This document shows, piece after piece, positions 1 through 8,996 of a DNA stretch of 60,743 nucleotides. The notes beneath the pieces are model-generated. The model had not been told where the DNA came from and ran no database searches. It worked only from the letters and a program-made list of their open reading frames with translations. Each line of letters begins with the position of its first letter. Within the stretch, counting starts at the first letter, position 1. The stretch is from a virus, in the IMG/VR virus record IMGVR_UViG_3300013285_000001, positions 1-60,743 of that record; one strand, given 5' to 3'. A program made the translations under genes and the position numbers.

Positions 1-123
1 GATAATGGAGAAACTGCACACTTTAGCAGTTATCAAGTGGCACTAACGCCACAAACTGGCCTTGTGGCAAAGGCTGAACTTGCGCTGGTGTCGGACTCAA
101 CCTGCCCATTGTTTGGCGGCACC
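1..123. repeat. Terminal redundancy, left copy
   Basis: Bases 1-123 are identical to 60621-60743. The reading frame of the gene leaving the right end continues exactly at base 1, so this is the overlap of a circular (or circularly permuted) molecule and not two biological copies. An odd overlap of 123 is what a de Bruijn graph assembler leaves when it closes a circle. A genuine short terminal repeat cannot be excluded from sequence alone, but it would fall inside a gene, which is unusual. Confidence 0.9.
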
Positions 124-501
124 GTTGCTGCTGATGTGGTGCTGACTGACCTTGATGCCGCCAAGCAGCGCAAGCAGTTAGAAATCTCTGCGGCCAAGAA
201 CGTCGAGATGTACGCGCCCAAGACGACATCGCTGGGCGTGTTTGACTCCACCGACGCCGACAACAACAAGCTGAGCATCGTCATCCAAGTGACCCAATTG
301 GCAGCGGCCAAGGGATTACCTGCTGTGGCGGGGTTCAAGGACACGAACGGCGTATGGGCGGCCTACACGCTAGACCAGTTGGGCCAGATTGCTTTGGAGA
401 TGACGGCGCAGGTCTTGCCGCTCTACACCAAAGAGGCCACCAAGCTCGCTGCGATCGACGCAGCAGTTGATGTGGCTGCGGTTGACGCCGTGACCTGGTG
501 A
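1..501 (+). CDS. Fibre-locus structural protein, 3' part of the gene that crosses the window ends
   Basis: The window opens inside this gene. Its 5' end is at 60480-60620, and joining the two parts gives a 213-residue protein in one uninterrupted frame. The short ORF that appears to begin with GTG at 37 is therefore only the tail of it. No catalytic motif is visible. The second half is Ala- and Thr-rich with alternating hydrophobic residues and several Val-Ala-Ala runs. It lies 2 bp after the tail fibre gene and 5 bp before an Ala-rich repeat protein, so a fibre-associated or virion role is inferred. The function is unknown. Confidence 0.8.
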   Translation, partial: DNGETAHFSSYQVALTPQTGLVAKAELALVSDSTCPLFGGTVAADVVLTDLDAAKQRKQLEISAAKNVEMYAPKTTSLGVFDSTDADNNKLSIVIQVTQLAAAKGLPAVAGFKDTNGVWAAYTLDQLGQIALEMTAQVLPLYTKEATKLAAIDAAVDVAAVDAVTW

Positions 502-506
502 TCTAA

Positions 507-1436
507 ATGCTGGGCTTTGCGCCGCTCGGGGCGCTACCGTTAGGTGGCCTCCCATCCCTCGCAGCGGCGCAGTTAGTTGCGTCGGTCGGGGGTAACTGCG
601 CGGTAATCACCGCCGCGCTGACCGCGCAGATAAAACTCGGGTCGGTCGTATCTTGCAGTAGCTCAGCCATCGCGCCGCTGACGGCGGCAATAAGGCTCGA
701 AGGTGCGGCTTCCGCAGCGTCGTCGGTCTTGGCGGACCTTACCGTGGGGGCAGGTTTTAGCTGCGCAGTTTCAGCCCAAGCGGTAGTTCTCAGCGCCGCG
801 CTCACAACCCCGATCAACCTGGCGGCGGCAAGCGCAGGATTGGCGTCCGTCGCGGCGGCGCTTACCGCGCAGATCACCGCTGCGGCTGCAGTGGCCTCAC
901 AGACGAGTGCGGTCGCAGGCGTATCGAGTTCGATCCGGCTCAGCGGATCGGTGGCTATTTCCGCAGCCGCCTCTGCGTTGCTCGGGTCGTCATCGGCGGC
1001 GCTTCAGGCTTCGCCATCGTGCGCGGCGGCCTCTGCTTGCGATCTGACAGCACAGATCACCGCTGCGGCTGCAGTGGCCTCACAGACGAGTGCGGTCGCC
1101 GAGTTGACAGCCGAAGTCAGGTTCGCTGCGCAAGTCGCTGCGTGGGTCAGCACTGCGAGCGACCTCCACACGCAGATCTTGTTGGAGATGCAGGCGAGCG
1201 GCGAGTCGTCTGCGACGGGCACTGCGACGGACGGCATCCGAATAATCGGACTGGCTGCGAACCGGATGGGTGTCTTGGCCGAGCCGTGGGCGGTATCGGT
1301 GCTTGAAGACTTCGGCATTTTGGTCCCAGAGGACATGCACCAGATGTACGTACAAGTCGATAATCTAAGTACGATAGTCCCATTAGACGACTACAATCTA
1401 ACGGTCGTGCAGGACACATCAGGGGTAACCATATGA
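507..1436 (+). CDS. Ala-rich repetitive virion-module protein
   Basis: This 309-residue protein is more than one third Ala, Ser and Thr. It is built from degenerate repeats of the type LTAQI-(A)n-S-x-S-A-V over residues 20-220, followed by a less repetitive C-terminus ending in a predicted beta-rich segment. A 47-bp stretch is perfectly duplicated at 870-916 and 1053-1099, showing recent internal repeat expansion. It sits between fibre-locus genes and overlaps the fibre-tail adaptor gene by ATGA. I do not recognise the family. An extended fibrous structural role is inferred from composition and position. Confidence 0.75.
   Translation: MLGFAPLGALPLGGLPSLAAAQLVASVGGNCAVITAALTAQIKLGSVVSCSSSAIAPLTAAIRLEGAASAASSVLADLTVGAGFSCAVSAQAVVLSAALTTPINLAAASAGLASVAAALTAQITAAAAVASQTSAVAGVSSSIRLSGSVAISAAASALLGSSSAALQASPSCAAASACDLTAQITAAAAVASQTSAVAELTAEVRFAAQVAAWVSTASDLHTQILLEMQASGESSATGTATDGIRIIGLAANRMGVLAEPWAVSVLEDFGILVPEDMHQMYVQVDNLSTIVPLDDYNLTVVQDTSGVTI
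870..916 (+). repeat. 47-bp direct repeat, copy 1 (copy 2 at 1053-1099)
   Basis: Two perfect 47-base copies whose starts lie 183 bp apart, in frame inside the Ala-rich gene. They encode QITAAAAVASQTSAV. The spacing is a multiple of three, so unequal recombination between them would remove or add 61 residues without a frameshift. Confidence 0.9.
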
Positions 1437-1717
1437 CCGCCGTCCTTGGGAAATTCACCAAGCAACCCGCTGAGATCCTCGACTACGACGTGGACTACGC
1501 GCAGTGGTTCAGTAACCGCGTTGATACGCCTGACTCCTACGCAGTTACTGCAGAGGCTGGGATCACGGTTGTCTCGACCTCACTGACGGGGCCGGTCGTA
1601 AAGATCACTCTGGGTGGCGGCACTACTGGCGTCAAGTACAAGATCACAGCTCGCCTGACTACGCTTTCCGGCCTCGTAAAAGAGGCTGACTTCACGGTAT
1701 CGGTCAAGGAAGTGTGA
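1433..1717 (+). CDS. Phage fiber-tail adaptor-like protein
   Basis: This 94-residue protein begins with MTAVLGKFTKQPAEILDYDV and continues with a short immunoglobulin-like beta sandwich. A GGGTTGVKYKIT strand pair is followed by LTTLSGLVKEADFTVSVKEV. That layout (DYdxDYxxW near the N-terminus, then a Gly-Gly-x-x-G-x-x-Y-x-I/V-T core) is typical of small proteins annotated as phage fiber-tail adaptor (Gp77-like). The start ATG overlaps the upstream stop as ATGA, and the gene overlaps the next start by 4 bp. The family call is from memory of the motif layout. Confidence 0.75.
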   Translation: MTAVLGKFTKQPAEILDYDVDYAQWFSNRVDTPDSYAVTAEAGITVVSTSLTGPVVKITLGGGTTGVKYKITARLTTLSGLVKEADFTVSVKEV

Positions 1718-1983
1718 TGACAGAAGATTCCATGGTGGTTCTTGATACTGACCGGCTCGAAGCCATGCTCGAGCGCGCGGCCAAACGCGGCGCGAGAGAC
1801 GCGCTCGAATCCATCGGGATGCACGACCACAACGCACTCAAGGATGTCCAAGAGCTTCGCGGGTTACTCGACGCGTGGCGGGGCACCAAGAACACGATCT
1901 GGAAGACGGTAACCCAAGCCTTCACGATGATTATTCTCGGCGCGCTGAGCGTCGGGTTGTTCATAAAGATCAAGGGCGGTTGA
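1714..1983 (+). CDS. DUF6127-like small membrane protein
   Basis: Eighty-nine residues. The N-terminal two thirds is a charged amphipathic helix containing RAAKRGARDALESIGMHD and ELRGLLDAWRGTKNT. It is followed by one C-terminal membrane segment (about residues 68-86) ending in KIKGG. This arrangement matches DUF6127 proteins found next to tail genes. Because it is a small tail-anchored membrane protein, a holin-like accessory role is possible, but a better holin candidate lies at 54540-54938. Confidence 0.75.
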   Translation: MMTEDSMVVLDTDRLEAMLERAAKRGARDALESIGMHDHNALKDVQELRGLLDAWRGTKNTIWKTVTQAFTMIILGALSVGLFIKIKGG

Positions 1984-2190
1984 CAGTGCCCCCGGTATTG
2001 AATTCGTAGCATTGGCCAGCAGCGGGTGCCGTTGCGGATCGGTGAATCATTCGCACCGTATCTAACCCCTGCCGCGCCGCCGGTCGGTGCCTTTACGGCC
2101 CGGCGGCGCACCCTTATATCGAAGATCGAAGTTAGAATACAGCACAATACTGACACCGTACAAGTAAACGTGACCACCAAGCCCCAAACC

Positions 2191-3480
2191 ATGTCCATGC
2201 AGAGCTTTGCGCTCGGTATGGATAACCGCGTGCCTGACTACAAGTTGCGCACCGAGGCGGGGTATCTGCTGCGCGATGCGGTGAACGTAGACGTCACGCC
2301 GCAGGGGACGTTGAAGCGTCGTCGCGGGGCCACGCTGAGTGCCGTCACGGGCACGGACACCCACTCGCTGTGGGCGAGTGACGCCGGGGCTTTCTACGCC
2401 GACGGGGTCACGCTCAATACGGTTCATGCCACCGCGTTAGGGATCGCGTCGGTGGCGGTGATTAACCACGACTCCACCAACGCCACCATCTCCAAGGGCT
2501 CGCGGCTGTCTTACTCAGACGCGCCCGAGGGCGGCGTGTACTGGACTGACGGTATGAAGCTCGAGCGCATAACGGACGGCGTTACTGCTCCGATCGCTCC
2601 TATGCTGCCAGCGGTGCTCCCCAAAGTCACGCTGCTCAAGTGGGGGGAATGGGATCCGTTCGGCCCGCTCGTTCCAGGCCTCAGAGAAGGTCTCTACACG
2701 GTGCTGTTCACGGCTATCGACGGCGAGGGGCGAGAGTCCGCTTCGACGCAGCCCATCCAGTTGAACGCTCGGGTCAACGAGGGCGAGTTCGTCATCCAGA
2801 TCGACTACGCGGGCGACATCGACGTTGCGGTCTACGTGAGCGAGGAGGGCGGTACAAGCCCGCGCTTCGTTGGCGTGATAACCACTGGCGGTCAGCTCCT
2901 GATCAACACGCAGCCCGACGGGCGCGAGTGCCCCACCTACGGGATGCTGCCGCTGCCAGCGGGGCAAATCGTACGCAGCTTCAGTGGCCGCACCATCGTG
3001 GCATCAGGCTCGATCCTGTACTACAGCGAGCCGTACGCCCCCGGGCTTTACATGGCCGACAGCGGGTTCATCCCGTTCCCGTCGCGCATCACGATTGTTG
3101 AGCCGGTGCAGGGCGCGTCGCAGGGTCTGTACGTTGTCTCCGACAACACCTACTGGCTCGCTGGTGACTTCACCCAAACGAACCTCACGACCTCGCTTCC
3201 ATACGGTGCCGTTGAGGGCACCAGCGTGATCCGATACGACCAGAACATCGCGCATTGGATGTCAGTGCGCGGGCTGGTTGCTGCAGCCACGGGGGGCGAC
3301 ATCAAGAACCTCCAAGAAGCCCACATCGCAGTTTCTTCCGCAGTTACTGGGGCGACGGTGGTGATGGATCGAAATGGCGTCAAGCAAGCTGTGACGTCTT
3401 TGTTCGGCTCATCGCCGCACCAACAAGCCATGGCCAGCAGCTACATGGACGCAGAAATTATCAACGGAGCTACCGTATGA
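2191..3480 (+). CDS. Tail protein, beta-propeller/nozzle-like
   Basis: A 429-residue protein if it begins at the ATG at 2191. The open frame extends back to a GTG at 2026, and no start has a convincing Shine-Dalgarno site. I prefer 2191 because relatives, as I recall them, begin a few residues before a G-M-x-N-R-x-x-D-Y-x-L motif, seen here at residues 9-18, followed by LLRDAVNVDVTPQGTLKRRRG. The rest is beta-rich with repeated Y-x-S-D/E-x-G-x-Y-W elements, suggesting a propeller such as podovirus tail nozzle or stabilisation proteins. Bases 1984-2190 hold nothing else I recognise. Confidence 0.6.
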   Translation: MSMQSFALGMDNRVPDYKLRTEAGYLLRDAVNVDVTPQGTLKRRRGATLSAVTGTDTHSLWASDAGAFYADGVTLNTVHATALGIASVAVINHDSTNATISKGSRLSYSDAPEGGVYWTDGMKLERITDGVTAPIAPMLPAVLPKVTLLKWGEWDPFGPLVPGLREGLYTVLFTAIDGEGRESASTQPIQLNARVNEGEFVIQIDYAGDIDVAVYVSEEGGTSPRFVGVITTGGQLLINTQPDGRECPTYGMLPLPAGQIVRSFSGRTIVASGSILYYSEPYAPGLYMADSGFIPFPSRITIVEPVQGASQGLYVVSDNTYWLAGDFTQTNLTTSLPYGAVEGTSVIRYDQNIAHWMSVRGLVAAATGGDIKNLQEAHIAVSSAVTGATVVMDRNGVKQAVTSLFGSSPHQQAMASSYMDAEIINGATV

Positions 3481-3980
3481 ATACCTCTTCAATCCAGGCT
3501 GGATTCCGCTACGACTGGGAAATTATCGGCAAGGACGGCGTCGTTACTGACGCTTGGACCGACCACAACATCATGCCGGCGCAAGGGCTGGACTACATGT
3601 TGAATTGCAGCTTCCGGGGCTCCGGGCAAGAAACGAGCTGGTACATCGCTGTGTTCAGCGGCGACTACACCCCTCGAGCCGGCCTCACTGCTGCGGATTT
3701 TTCAGCGACCGCCGGAGAGGCGATCGGCTACGTGAGCGGCACAAGGCCAGCCTTTACGCCAAGCGCATCCGCAGGCGGGGCGATCGATAACGCCGCGAGC
3801 CGCGCCGAGTTCGTATCCACCACAGACGTCACGCTGTACGGCGGGGCCATCTTGTCCGCAAACACGAAAGCCTCCACCGCTGGCGTGGTCGCATCCGTTG
3901 TCAGGTTTGGGTCACCCAAATCATTCCCAATCGGCTCGACGCTCCGCGTTACAGCCGGTCTTGCTTTCTTCTCGTACTGA
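3477..3980 (+). CDS. Conserved phage tail/virion protein
   Basis: This 167-residue protein starts at the ATG overlapping the upstream stop (ATGA, 3477-3480). A longer in-frame ORF reaching back to 3255 is only an overlap shadow. The protein is beta-rich, with the motif WTDHNIMPAQGLDYMLN near residues 24-40 and W-Y-I-A-V-F-S-G at about residues 53-60, a pattern I associate with small structural proteins next to podovirus fibre genes. No enzymatic motif is visible. Confidence 0.75.
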   Translation: MNTSSIQAGFRYDWEIIGKDGVVTDAWTDHNIMPAQGLDYMLNCSFRGSGQETSWYIAVFSGDYTPRAGLTAADFSATAGEAIGYVSGTRPAFTPSASAGGAIDNAASRAEFVSTTDVTLYGGAILSANTKASTAGVVASVVRFGSPKSFPIGSTLRVTAGLAFFSY

Positions 3981-3992
3981 TAGGAGATTCCC

Positions 3993-4433
3993 ATGTCGCT
4001 CAAAACATCCACTGGCCTGCGCAACGCGCTGCTCGACTCCGGCTCGCTGTTCACTATATTCACGGCGGGTTTCTTGAAGATCTACTCTGGCGCTGTGCCG
4101 ACTTCAGCTGACGCTGCGGCAACCGGCACGCTGCTTTGCACGATCAGTCTTGCCAGTTCCGGCACCGGCATCGACTTCAACGGCGCTGCTTCCGGCGGCG
4201 TGTTGTCGAAGTCGTCTGGCCAGTCATGGACTGGCGTGAACGTCGCGAGCGGTACGGCTTCGTACTTCCGCCACGTCGCTGTGGGCGACACTGCCGGTGC
4301 CAGCGGCACGGAGCCGCGCATGCAGGGCGAGATCGCCACCGCCGGTGCTGAGCTGAACTTCAGCTCGACCACCCTGACGTCCGGTGCAACGCAGACCATC
4401 GACTACTACAGCGCTGCTCTTCCGACGCTGTAA
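3993..4433 (+). CDS. Conserved structural protein of the tail module
   Basis: A 146-residue protein preceded by the site TAGGAG. It starts MSLKTSTGLRNALLDSGS, contains GFLKIYSGAVPTSADAA and ends in a beta-rich half with RHVAVGDTAGAS. This N-terminal pattern (Lys-Thr-Ser-Thr-Gly-Leu-Arg-Asn) recurs in small phage proteins encoded beside fibres. It contains no Cys except one and no catalytic signature. It is separated from its neighbours by 10-12 bp, so it is in the same operon. Confidence 0.75.
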   Translation: MSLKTSTGLRNALLDSGSLFTIFTAGFLKIYSGAVPTSADAAATGTLLCTISLASSGTGIDFNGAASGGVLSKSSGQSWTGVNVASGTASYFRHVAVGDTAGASGTEPRMQGEIATAGAELNFSSTTLTSGATQTIDYYSAALPTL

Positions 4434-4443
4434 GGCGTAGGAC

Positions 4444-7431
4444 ATGACATTCCCCGTCGGTGCTGAGTTCGTAGGACCGCCCGGTGTCTTCGACGGCACC
4501 GGCGGGTACTTTGCCAATTCCAGTACCGCTTGGGCTGGGGCGTTTACTACCGGCGGCTGGTACAAGACTGGGGATGGGAGGGCGGCGAACTGGGGCACCC
4601 TCTATTACATCGAGCTTCGCCCGTATGGCGGCTGGCCCGGCGGTGCTTGGGGCATACAGCTCCAAGCGAATGGAGCCGGGTCAAGTCCGGTCGTAGGGCC
4701 ACCGTTATCCCACCTGAACGGCGCTGCTGACAGCTCGCTCGATGGGGTGTGGGCCGGAATAACGGTAACTCGGTATTTTCGGGTGGACACGCACCTAGCC
4801 GGGTCGCAAGTAAATGTATTGCTTTTCGACCACGCTGGCCTGTCTTACATACAAGTTCAGGACTCCGGCGCTGGGTACGTTTCTCAGTATTTCAGACTCG
4901 GTAGTTCGGTTACCCAGTCGGTCGGCAACGTGTTTGGGTTATTCCTATCCGGCGGGGTACTTACTTTCTATGTCAACGGCGTAGCCAAAGCCTCATTACC
5001 TGCATCAGCGGCAGTGCAGAGTGGCTGGCTCGACAACTTCTACGTAAGCCCCGCTGGGCCTATGTATCTCGGCGGTCTAGAGTACGCGGACGTAGCCCCA
5101 ATCAATCCGCAATTCTGGAACGACTACGTCATAGCATATGAAGACCCAGCAACGACGCTACTGAAAACAGCGTCTACGTCGTTCACTCCAGGCTCTCCAG
5201 GCACGGCCAGCTTTCCCGGATCTCCGTACATACCTGCTCGAACCTACTTCGAGAACCGGACAATATGTAGCGCGCAGCCCTTGGACGGAACGTGGGTGGA
5301 TGACGGGCATGGGAACCTCGTGTTCCTGCCGCCGGAGGGGTATACCCCCGGCGTATGGCCGTGGCCTACTCCGACGTACAAGTGCGGACTCGTTCGCGTG
5401 AAGGTCACGACCCCCGCTCGACTTGCCCTCCCGCCTATTGTCGGTACGCCGTATGCGCCCGCGCAGACGTTCGTCGACAACCACCTTGGCTGGAACGCAG
5501 GCGCGCACTCCATCGACATGATCGACGGCGACGGGTTCGTGCAGTTCAAGGCGTTGCCGTCGTCTATCGGCGTGCTGGCCGGCATGAACGTCGTCACCGG
5601 CGATGTCGGTACGCCGACCATCTCGCAGGTCGACTACGCGTTCTTGTTCATGAACGGCATCGCCAGAATCTACGTCAGGGGTGTAGCTGTTCACTATGTG
5701 GGCCAGTTCCCGAGCTCGGCTGTATGGCGTATCGAGCGCGTCAATGGGACGGTCGTGTTCTACGCCGATGGCATGCCTCTGTATTCGACGCCGGCATCGA
5801 CTGGGGCGATACAACTGCAAGCCATGATGTACATGGCGGCGGACTCCGTGCTGAGCCCTTCGATCGGCCCGATCAGCGCGTCTGGGACAGCCCTTGCCCT
5901 GCATCCGTTGCGCGTCGCCGGCGGGAATGTTTCTTACAGCTTCGCGGCTTACTCACTCCAGCCGCTTGTGATCGGCAGTTTCGCTGACGGCGGAAGCGGC
6001 GGGGGTAGTGGGGGTAGCGGCCCCGTCATCGGTGGTGGTGGTGGGCATGCTGGGAACTCGACGTCCATCGCGTTCGTACCCGTCGCCGTGAGCGGCTCGA
6101 ACCGCAGCATCTTCGGCGGAACGCTCAAGATCCAGCCAATCAATGTGGCTGGGCGCACCGGCTACGGCGGTGGCGGCGCGGTAGCCGGGCACAGCAGCAT
6201 CCTCACGGCGATCAGTCTCCGCCCCCTTGCCGTCTACGGGTCTGACTACGTCAATTGTGGCGGGAAAGGTTCGTTCTTGCCGATGACGGCCTTCGGGTAT
6301 GCGGGCGGTTTTACCGGAGGGGGTGGAGGCGGCATCCCAGGTTCGGCGAGCAGCAGCGCGCTGCGTAGCACTCTCATGCCGCTCGCCGTCAACGGCTCAG
6401 ACCACGTGATACGCGGCGGTTTGGTATCGCTTCTTCCGATGAGCTTGTTTGGGTATGGGTACACGGTCGGAGGTTTTGGTGGTGGTGGTGGTGGTGGTGG
6501 TGGTGGTGGTGGTGGTGGGATCGTGGACCCCATCCCGTCGTACTCGATCGGCTCGTTCACGGTCGCGCCGATCGCTTTCGCCGCCACGGGGCTGACGGGC
6601 GAGCTGTGTTCGGGCGCGTTGCAGATGAACGGCTCTATCACTCTGATGGGTTCTGACCGCCCATACGCCCAAGCCAGATACAACATCCCGCTGCGGATGG
6701 CCGTGGGCTCCAGCTCATACGAGGGCAGCTCGAACGCGTCACTCATCGGGGTTGCGAACGTCAACGCATCACTTCGCGCAGACGTCTTGATGTTCATCAC
6801 GATGAACAGCCGTGGCGAAGTAACTGGTGCGATCGCCGCAGAGTTGCTGTGGGACGAAAACTGGAGGGATCAGGCCATTGAGCAGAGCCCGCCGTGGGGC
6901 GTCGACTACTTCTACGACGAACTGGTCTGGTCGTACGTCAACGCCAAGAGCCTTGACCCGTTCAACCACGAGCCCATCGAGGTGTGGTCTGTTGATCTGG
7001 ACTCATCGGCCACGACGCGCTACACAAACTACAACTTCAACAGCTACGCCAAGATCGCTGGTAAGTATTACGGTGCGCAGCCAGAAGGTGTGTATGAGCT
7101 GGACGGCAACACCGACGCTGGCGCAGCCATCGTCAGCCGTGTGAACCTCGGCCGCAAAGACATGGGCTCGCCGATGCTCAAGCGGCTCGAGTCTGCGTAC
7201 ATGGCGGTGAGCTCCTACGGCACGATGTATCTCAAAGTCACTGACCACGACGGTAAGACCTACACGTACAAGGCCCGTCGGAACACGTCGAAGCTCGAAC
7301 AGCAGCGCGTGGACGTTGGTCGCGGGCTGCTCGCCAACTTCATGGCGTTCGAGGTGGTTAACGCGGGCGAAGACTTCGAGCTTGCGGGGCTTGAGTTCAT
7401 GGCCGTGTCGCTGAGCCGGCGCATCAGGTAG
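4444..7431 (+). CDS. Large tail/host-recognition protein with lectin-like and Gly-linker domains
   Basis: A 995-residue protein. Residues 1-250 resemble a SPRY/concanavalin-type lectin sandwich (NVFGLFLSGGVLTFYVNGVA near residues 162-181). A second similar sandwich follows to about 480. The middle holds four copies of a 50-60 residue module centred on LxPLAVxGSD, separated by Gly-rich linkers, one a run of about 13 Gly. The last 200 residues (from DENWRDQ to the C-terminus) form a conserved domain, with NSYAKIAGKYYGAQPEGVYE and ending LSRRIR, that I have seen at the C-terminus of podovirus tail proteins. It probably binds the cell surface or attaches fibres to the tail. Confidence 0.75.
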   Translation: MTFPVGAEFVGPPGVFDGTGGYFANSSTAWAGAFTTGGWYKTGDGRAANWGTLYYIELRPYGGWPGGAWGIQLQANGAGSSPVVGPPLSHLNGAADSSLDGVWAGITVTRYFRVDTHLAGSQVNVLLFDHAGLSYIQVQDSGAGYVSQYFRLGSSVTQSVGNVFGLFLSGGVLTFYVNGVAKASLPASAAVQSGWLDNFYVSPAGPMYLGGLEYADVAPINPQFWNDYVIAYEDPATTLLKTASTSFTPGSPGTASFPGSPYIPARTYFENRTICSAQPLDGTWVDDGHGNLVFLPPEGYTPGVWPWPTPTYKCGLVRVKVTTPARLALPPIVGTPYAPAQTFVDNHLGWNAGAHSIDMIDGDGFVQFKALPSSIGVLAGMNVVTGDVGTPTISQVDYAFLFMNGIARIYVRGVAVHYVGQFPSSAVWRIERVNGTVVFYADGMPLYSTPASTGAIQLQAMMYMAADSVLSPSIGPISASGTALALHPLRVAGGNVSYSFAAYSLQPLVIGSFADGGSGGGSGGSGPVIGGGGGHAGNSTSIAFVPVAVSGSNRSIFGGTLKIQPINVAGRTGYGGGGAVAGHSSILTAISLRPLAVYGSDYVNCGGKGSFLPMTAFGYAGGFTGGGGGGIPGSASSSALRSTLMPLAVNGSDHVIRGGLVSLLPMSLFGYGYTVGGFGGGGGGGGGGGGGGIVDPIPSYSIGSFTVAPIAFAATGLTGELCSGALQMNGSITLMGSDRPYAQARYNIPLRMAVGSSSYEGSSNASLIGVANVNASLRADVLMFITMNSRGEVTGAIAAELLWDENWRDQAIEQSPPWGVDYFYDELVWSYVNAKSLDPFNHEPIEVWSVDLDSSATTRYTNYNFNSYAKIAGKYYGAQPEGVYELDGNTDAGAAIVSRVNLGRKDMGSPMLKRLESAYMAVSSYGTMYLKVTDHDGKTYTYKARRNTSKLEQQRVDVGRGLLANFMAFEVVNAGEDFELAGLEFMAVSLSRRIR
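6476..6519 (+). repeat. (GGT)n trinucleotide microsatellite coding poly-Gly
   Basis: About 14 consecutive GGT/GGG triplets inside the large tail gene encode the longest of its Gly linkers. Because it is a triplet repeat, slippage would change linker length without breaking the frame. Confidence 0.9.
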
Positions 7432-7436
7432 CCGAC

Positions 7437-8987
7437 GTGGCTACTAAACCGCCGAAAGAGTGGGGGTCGACATCACCTGGCGGGCTCGCGGACGTGCGCG
7501 GTCTGCACGGGCTTGGGCTCGAAAACATGCCGTACGCGAAGTCGATCGACCTCGCCAACGGCACGAGGGCATACAAAAACGCGAACGCTCGCGATGAGGT
7601 CTACAAGGATGTCGTCGTTCCATCGAGGCCGGGGCAGTACGTCACGACCGGGCGGCACTTCGGTAGCGCGAGCGCAGTGCTGGCCGTGTCCCACAACTAC
7701 TACGGTCCATACCACGACTTCGGCCTGTCAGTAATCGGCGGCTCGGCTGGGGGTATCGAGTTTGGGGGGAAGGGTGACGTCCTAGCGTATGGTTTCACTG
7801 GGTCTGGAGGTGCCCATGAAATCGCCCGCACGACGAACTTCAAGACGAAGGTGGTTGAGCTGAGCACGTCCGTGCCACAGACGAAGTTCGGAGATATCTG
7901 GTCCCTCGTCCTCCCACTGCTGACTTTCAAGACCCTGCAGGGGCCGGTCGAGCGCTCGGTGGTTCACTTCAGTGGCGTGTACAGCTGGACTCACCGCACT
8001 GTCGCCCCAAGCCACTGGTACAGGTCCGACAAGGTTTGGACTCCCAGCAGCGTCGTCTTCTACGCCACGCACGACCAGTGGTCCGCGCACGCGATCGCGC
8101 TCACTCCGCTGGAGTCTGTGTCGATGGTCGGTGTGTTCGCCCGCTACTCGCTGTACGAGTTCGGCGGGACGGAGGCCACGAGGCCAATCAGTCCTGCGAC
8201 GTCCGCCATCCCGTTCCCGTACCTGCTGGTGAGCGAGAACGCAGGCCAGAACTACGACGGAGTGATCGTCGACTACATGTTCGCCGGCTGCTCCTACGAG
8301 TGGCAAGCCCCCGGCGTTGCGCTGGTGTCGAACCCATACGGCAAGGCCAGAGCCGCGAAGGTGGGTGGGTTCGAGCCAGCCAACACGTTCACTGCTACGT
8401 CGCTGAACGGCACGAAGCTGCTCGGGTTCATGGTGATGGCGGACGCGCCGGGCGGCGGGTCACACAAAGAGTACCGGATGTGGCGTGGGGCTTCGTTCGA
8501 CGCTATGACGCGCACGGCTACGCCTGCAGGGTTTGGCTCCACGTGGGACGGCGTCGATTTCGTGTTCACGAACACGAAGCACCAGGCTATCGGACTGATC
8601 GCTACGAAAGACGGAGTGACCAGCATCGTGTCTGGCCCAAAGATCCTCTTCGTGACCTTAGATTACGGGACTACGTGGTACGCGAGGAATCTCCCCTGGC
8701 CGCAGCTCTATACAGGTCACGTTCGGGCGGTGTCGTCCAGAGAACTCGCTGTCCACGTACATGACGGGGTCGATACCGTACATGTGTACATCTCACGCGA
8801 CCTTGGCCTTAGTTGGTCGAGGGCGGCGGCAGCGGAAACACAGGTGCCTATCCCGACACTTGGAAGTCTGGACGACTTCGGCTATAGCCAGCAAATATCC
8901 ACCGGCACGTCCGCGCCTCCGACATACGACCCGATGGCCCCCGACAGATACGACTATCGGCTGAAGCCGGAACCTTTCAATCCATAA
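7437..8987 (+). CDS. Tail protein, possible beta-propeller
   Basis: A 516-residue protein starting at a GTG 3 bp after the upstream stop. The N-terminus is Gly/Pro-rich (KEWGSTSPGG). The body is a series of four-stranded repeats with conserved Trp, Tyr and Gly (DKVWTPSSVVFYATHDQWSA, FVTLDYGTTWYAR, VYISRDLGLSWSR), the spacing expected of sialidase/BNR-like Asp-box propeller blades (S-x-D-x-G-x-x-W at residues 453-460). No sialidase catalytic Arg triad is evident, so a structural or receptor-binding propeller is inferred. Confidence 0.65.
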   Translation: MATKPPKEWGSTSPGGLADVRGLHGLGLENMPYAKSIDLANGTRAYKNANARDEVYKDVVVPSRPGQYVTTGRHFGSASAVLAVSHNYYGPYHDFGLSVIGGSAGGIEFGGKGDVLAYGFTGSGGAHEIARTTNFKTKVVELSTSVPQTKFGDIWSLVLPLLTFKTLQGPVERSVVHFSGVYSWTHRTVAPSHWYRSDKVWTPSSVVFYATHDQWSAHAIALTPLESVSMVGVFARYSLYEFGGTEATRPISPATSAIPFPYLLVSENAGQNYDGVIVDYMFAGCSYEWQAPGVALVSNPYGKARAAKVGGFEPANTFTATSLNGTKLLGFMVMADAPGGGSHKEYRMWRGASFDAMTRTATPAGFGSTWDGVDFVFTNTKHQAIGLIATKDGVTSIVSGPKILFVTLDYGTTWYARNLPWPQLYTGHVRAVSSRELAVHVHDGVDTVHVYISRDLGLSWSRAAAAETQVPIPTLGSLDDFGYSQQISTGTSAPPTYDPMAPDRYDYRLKPEPFNP

Positions 8988-8996
8988 GGAAACACC

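Noticed and set aside
2026-2190. GTG start at 2026 for the propeller-like tail protein
   Set aside because: The added 55 residues are Pro/Arg-rich without a ribosome site, and the conserved-looking part begins at 2191. It remains possible, so it is noted in the feature.
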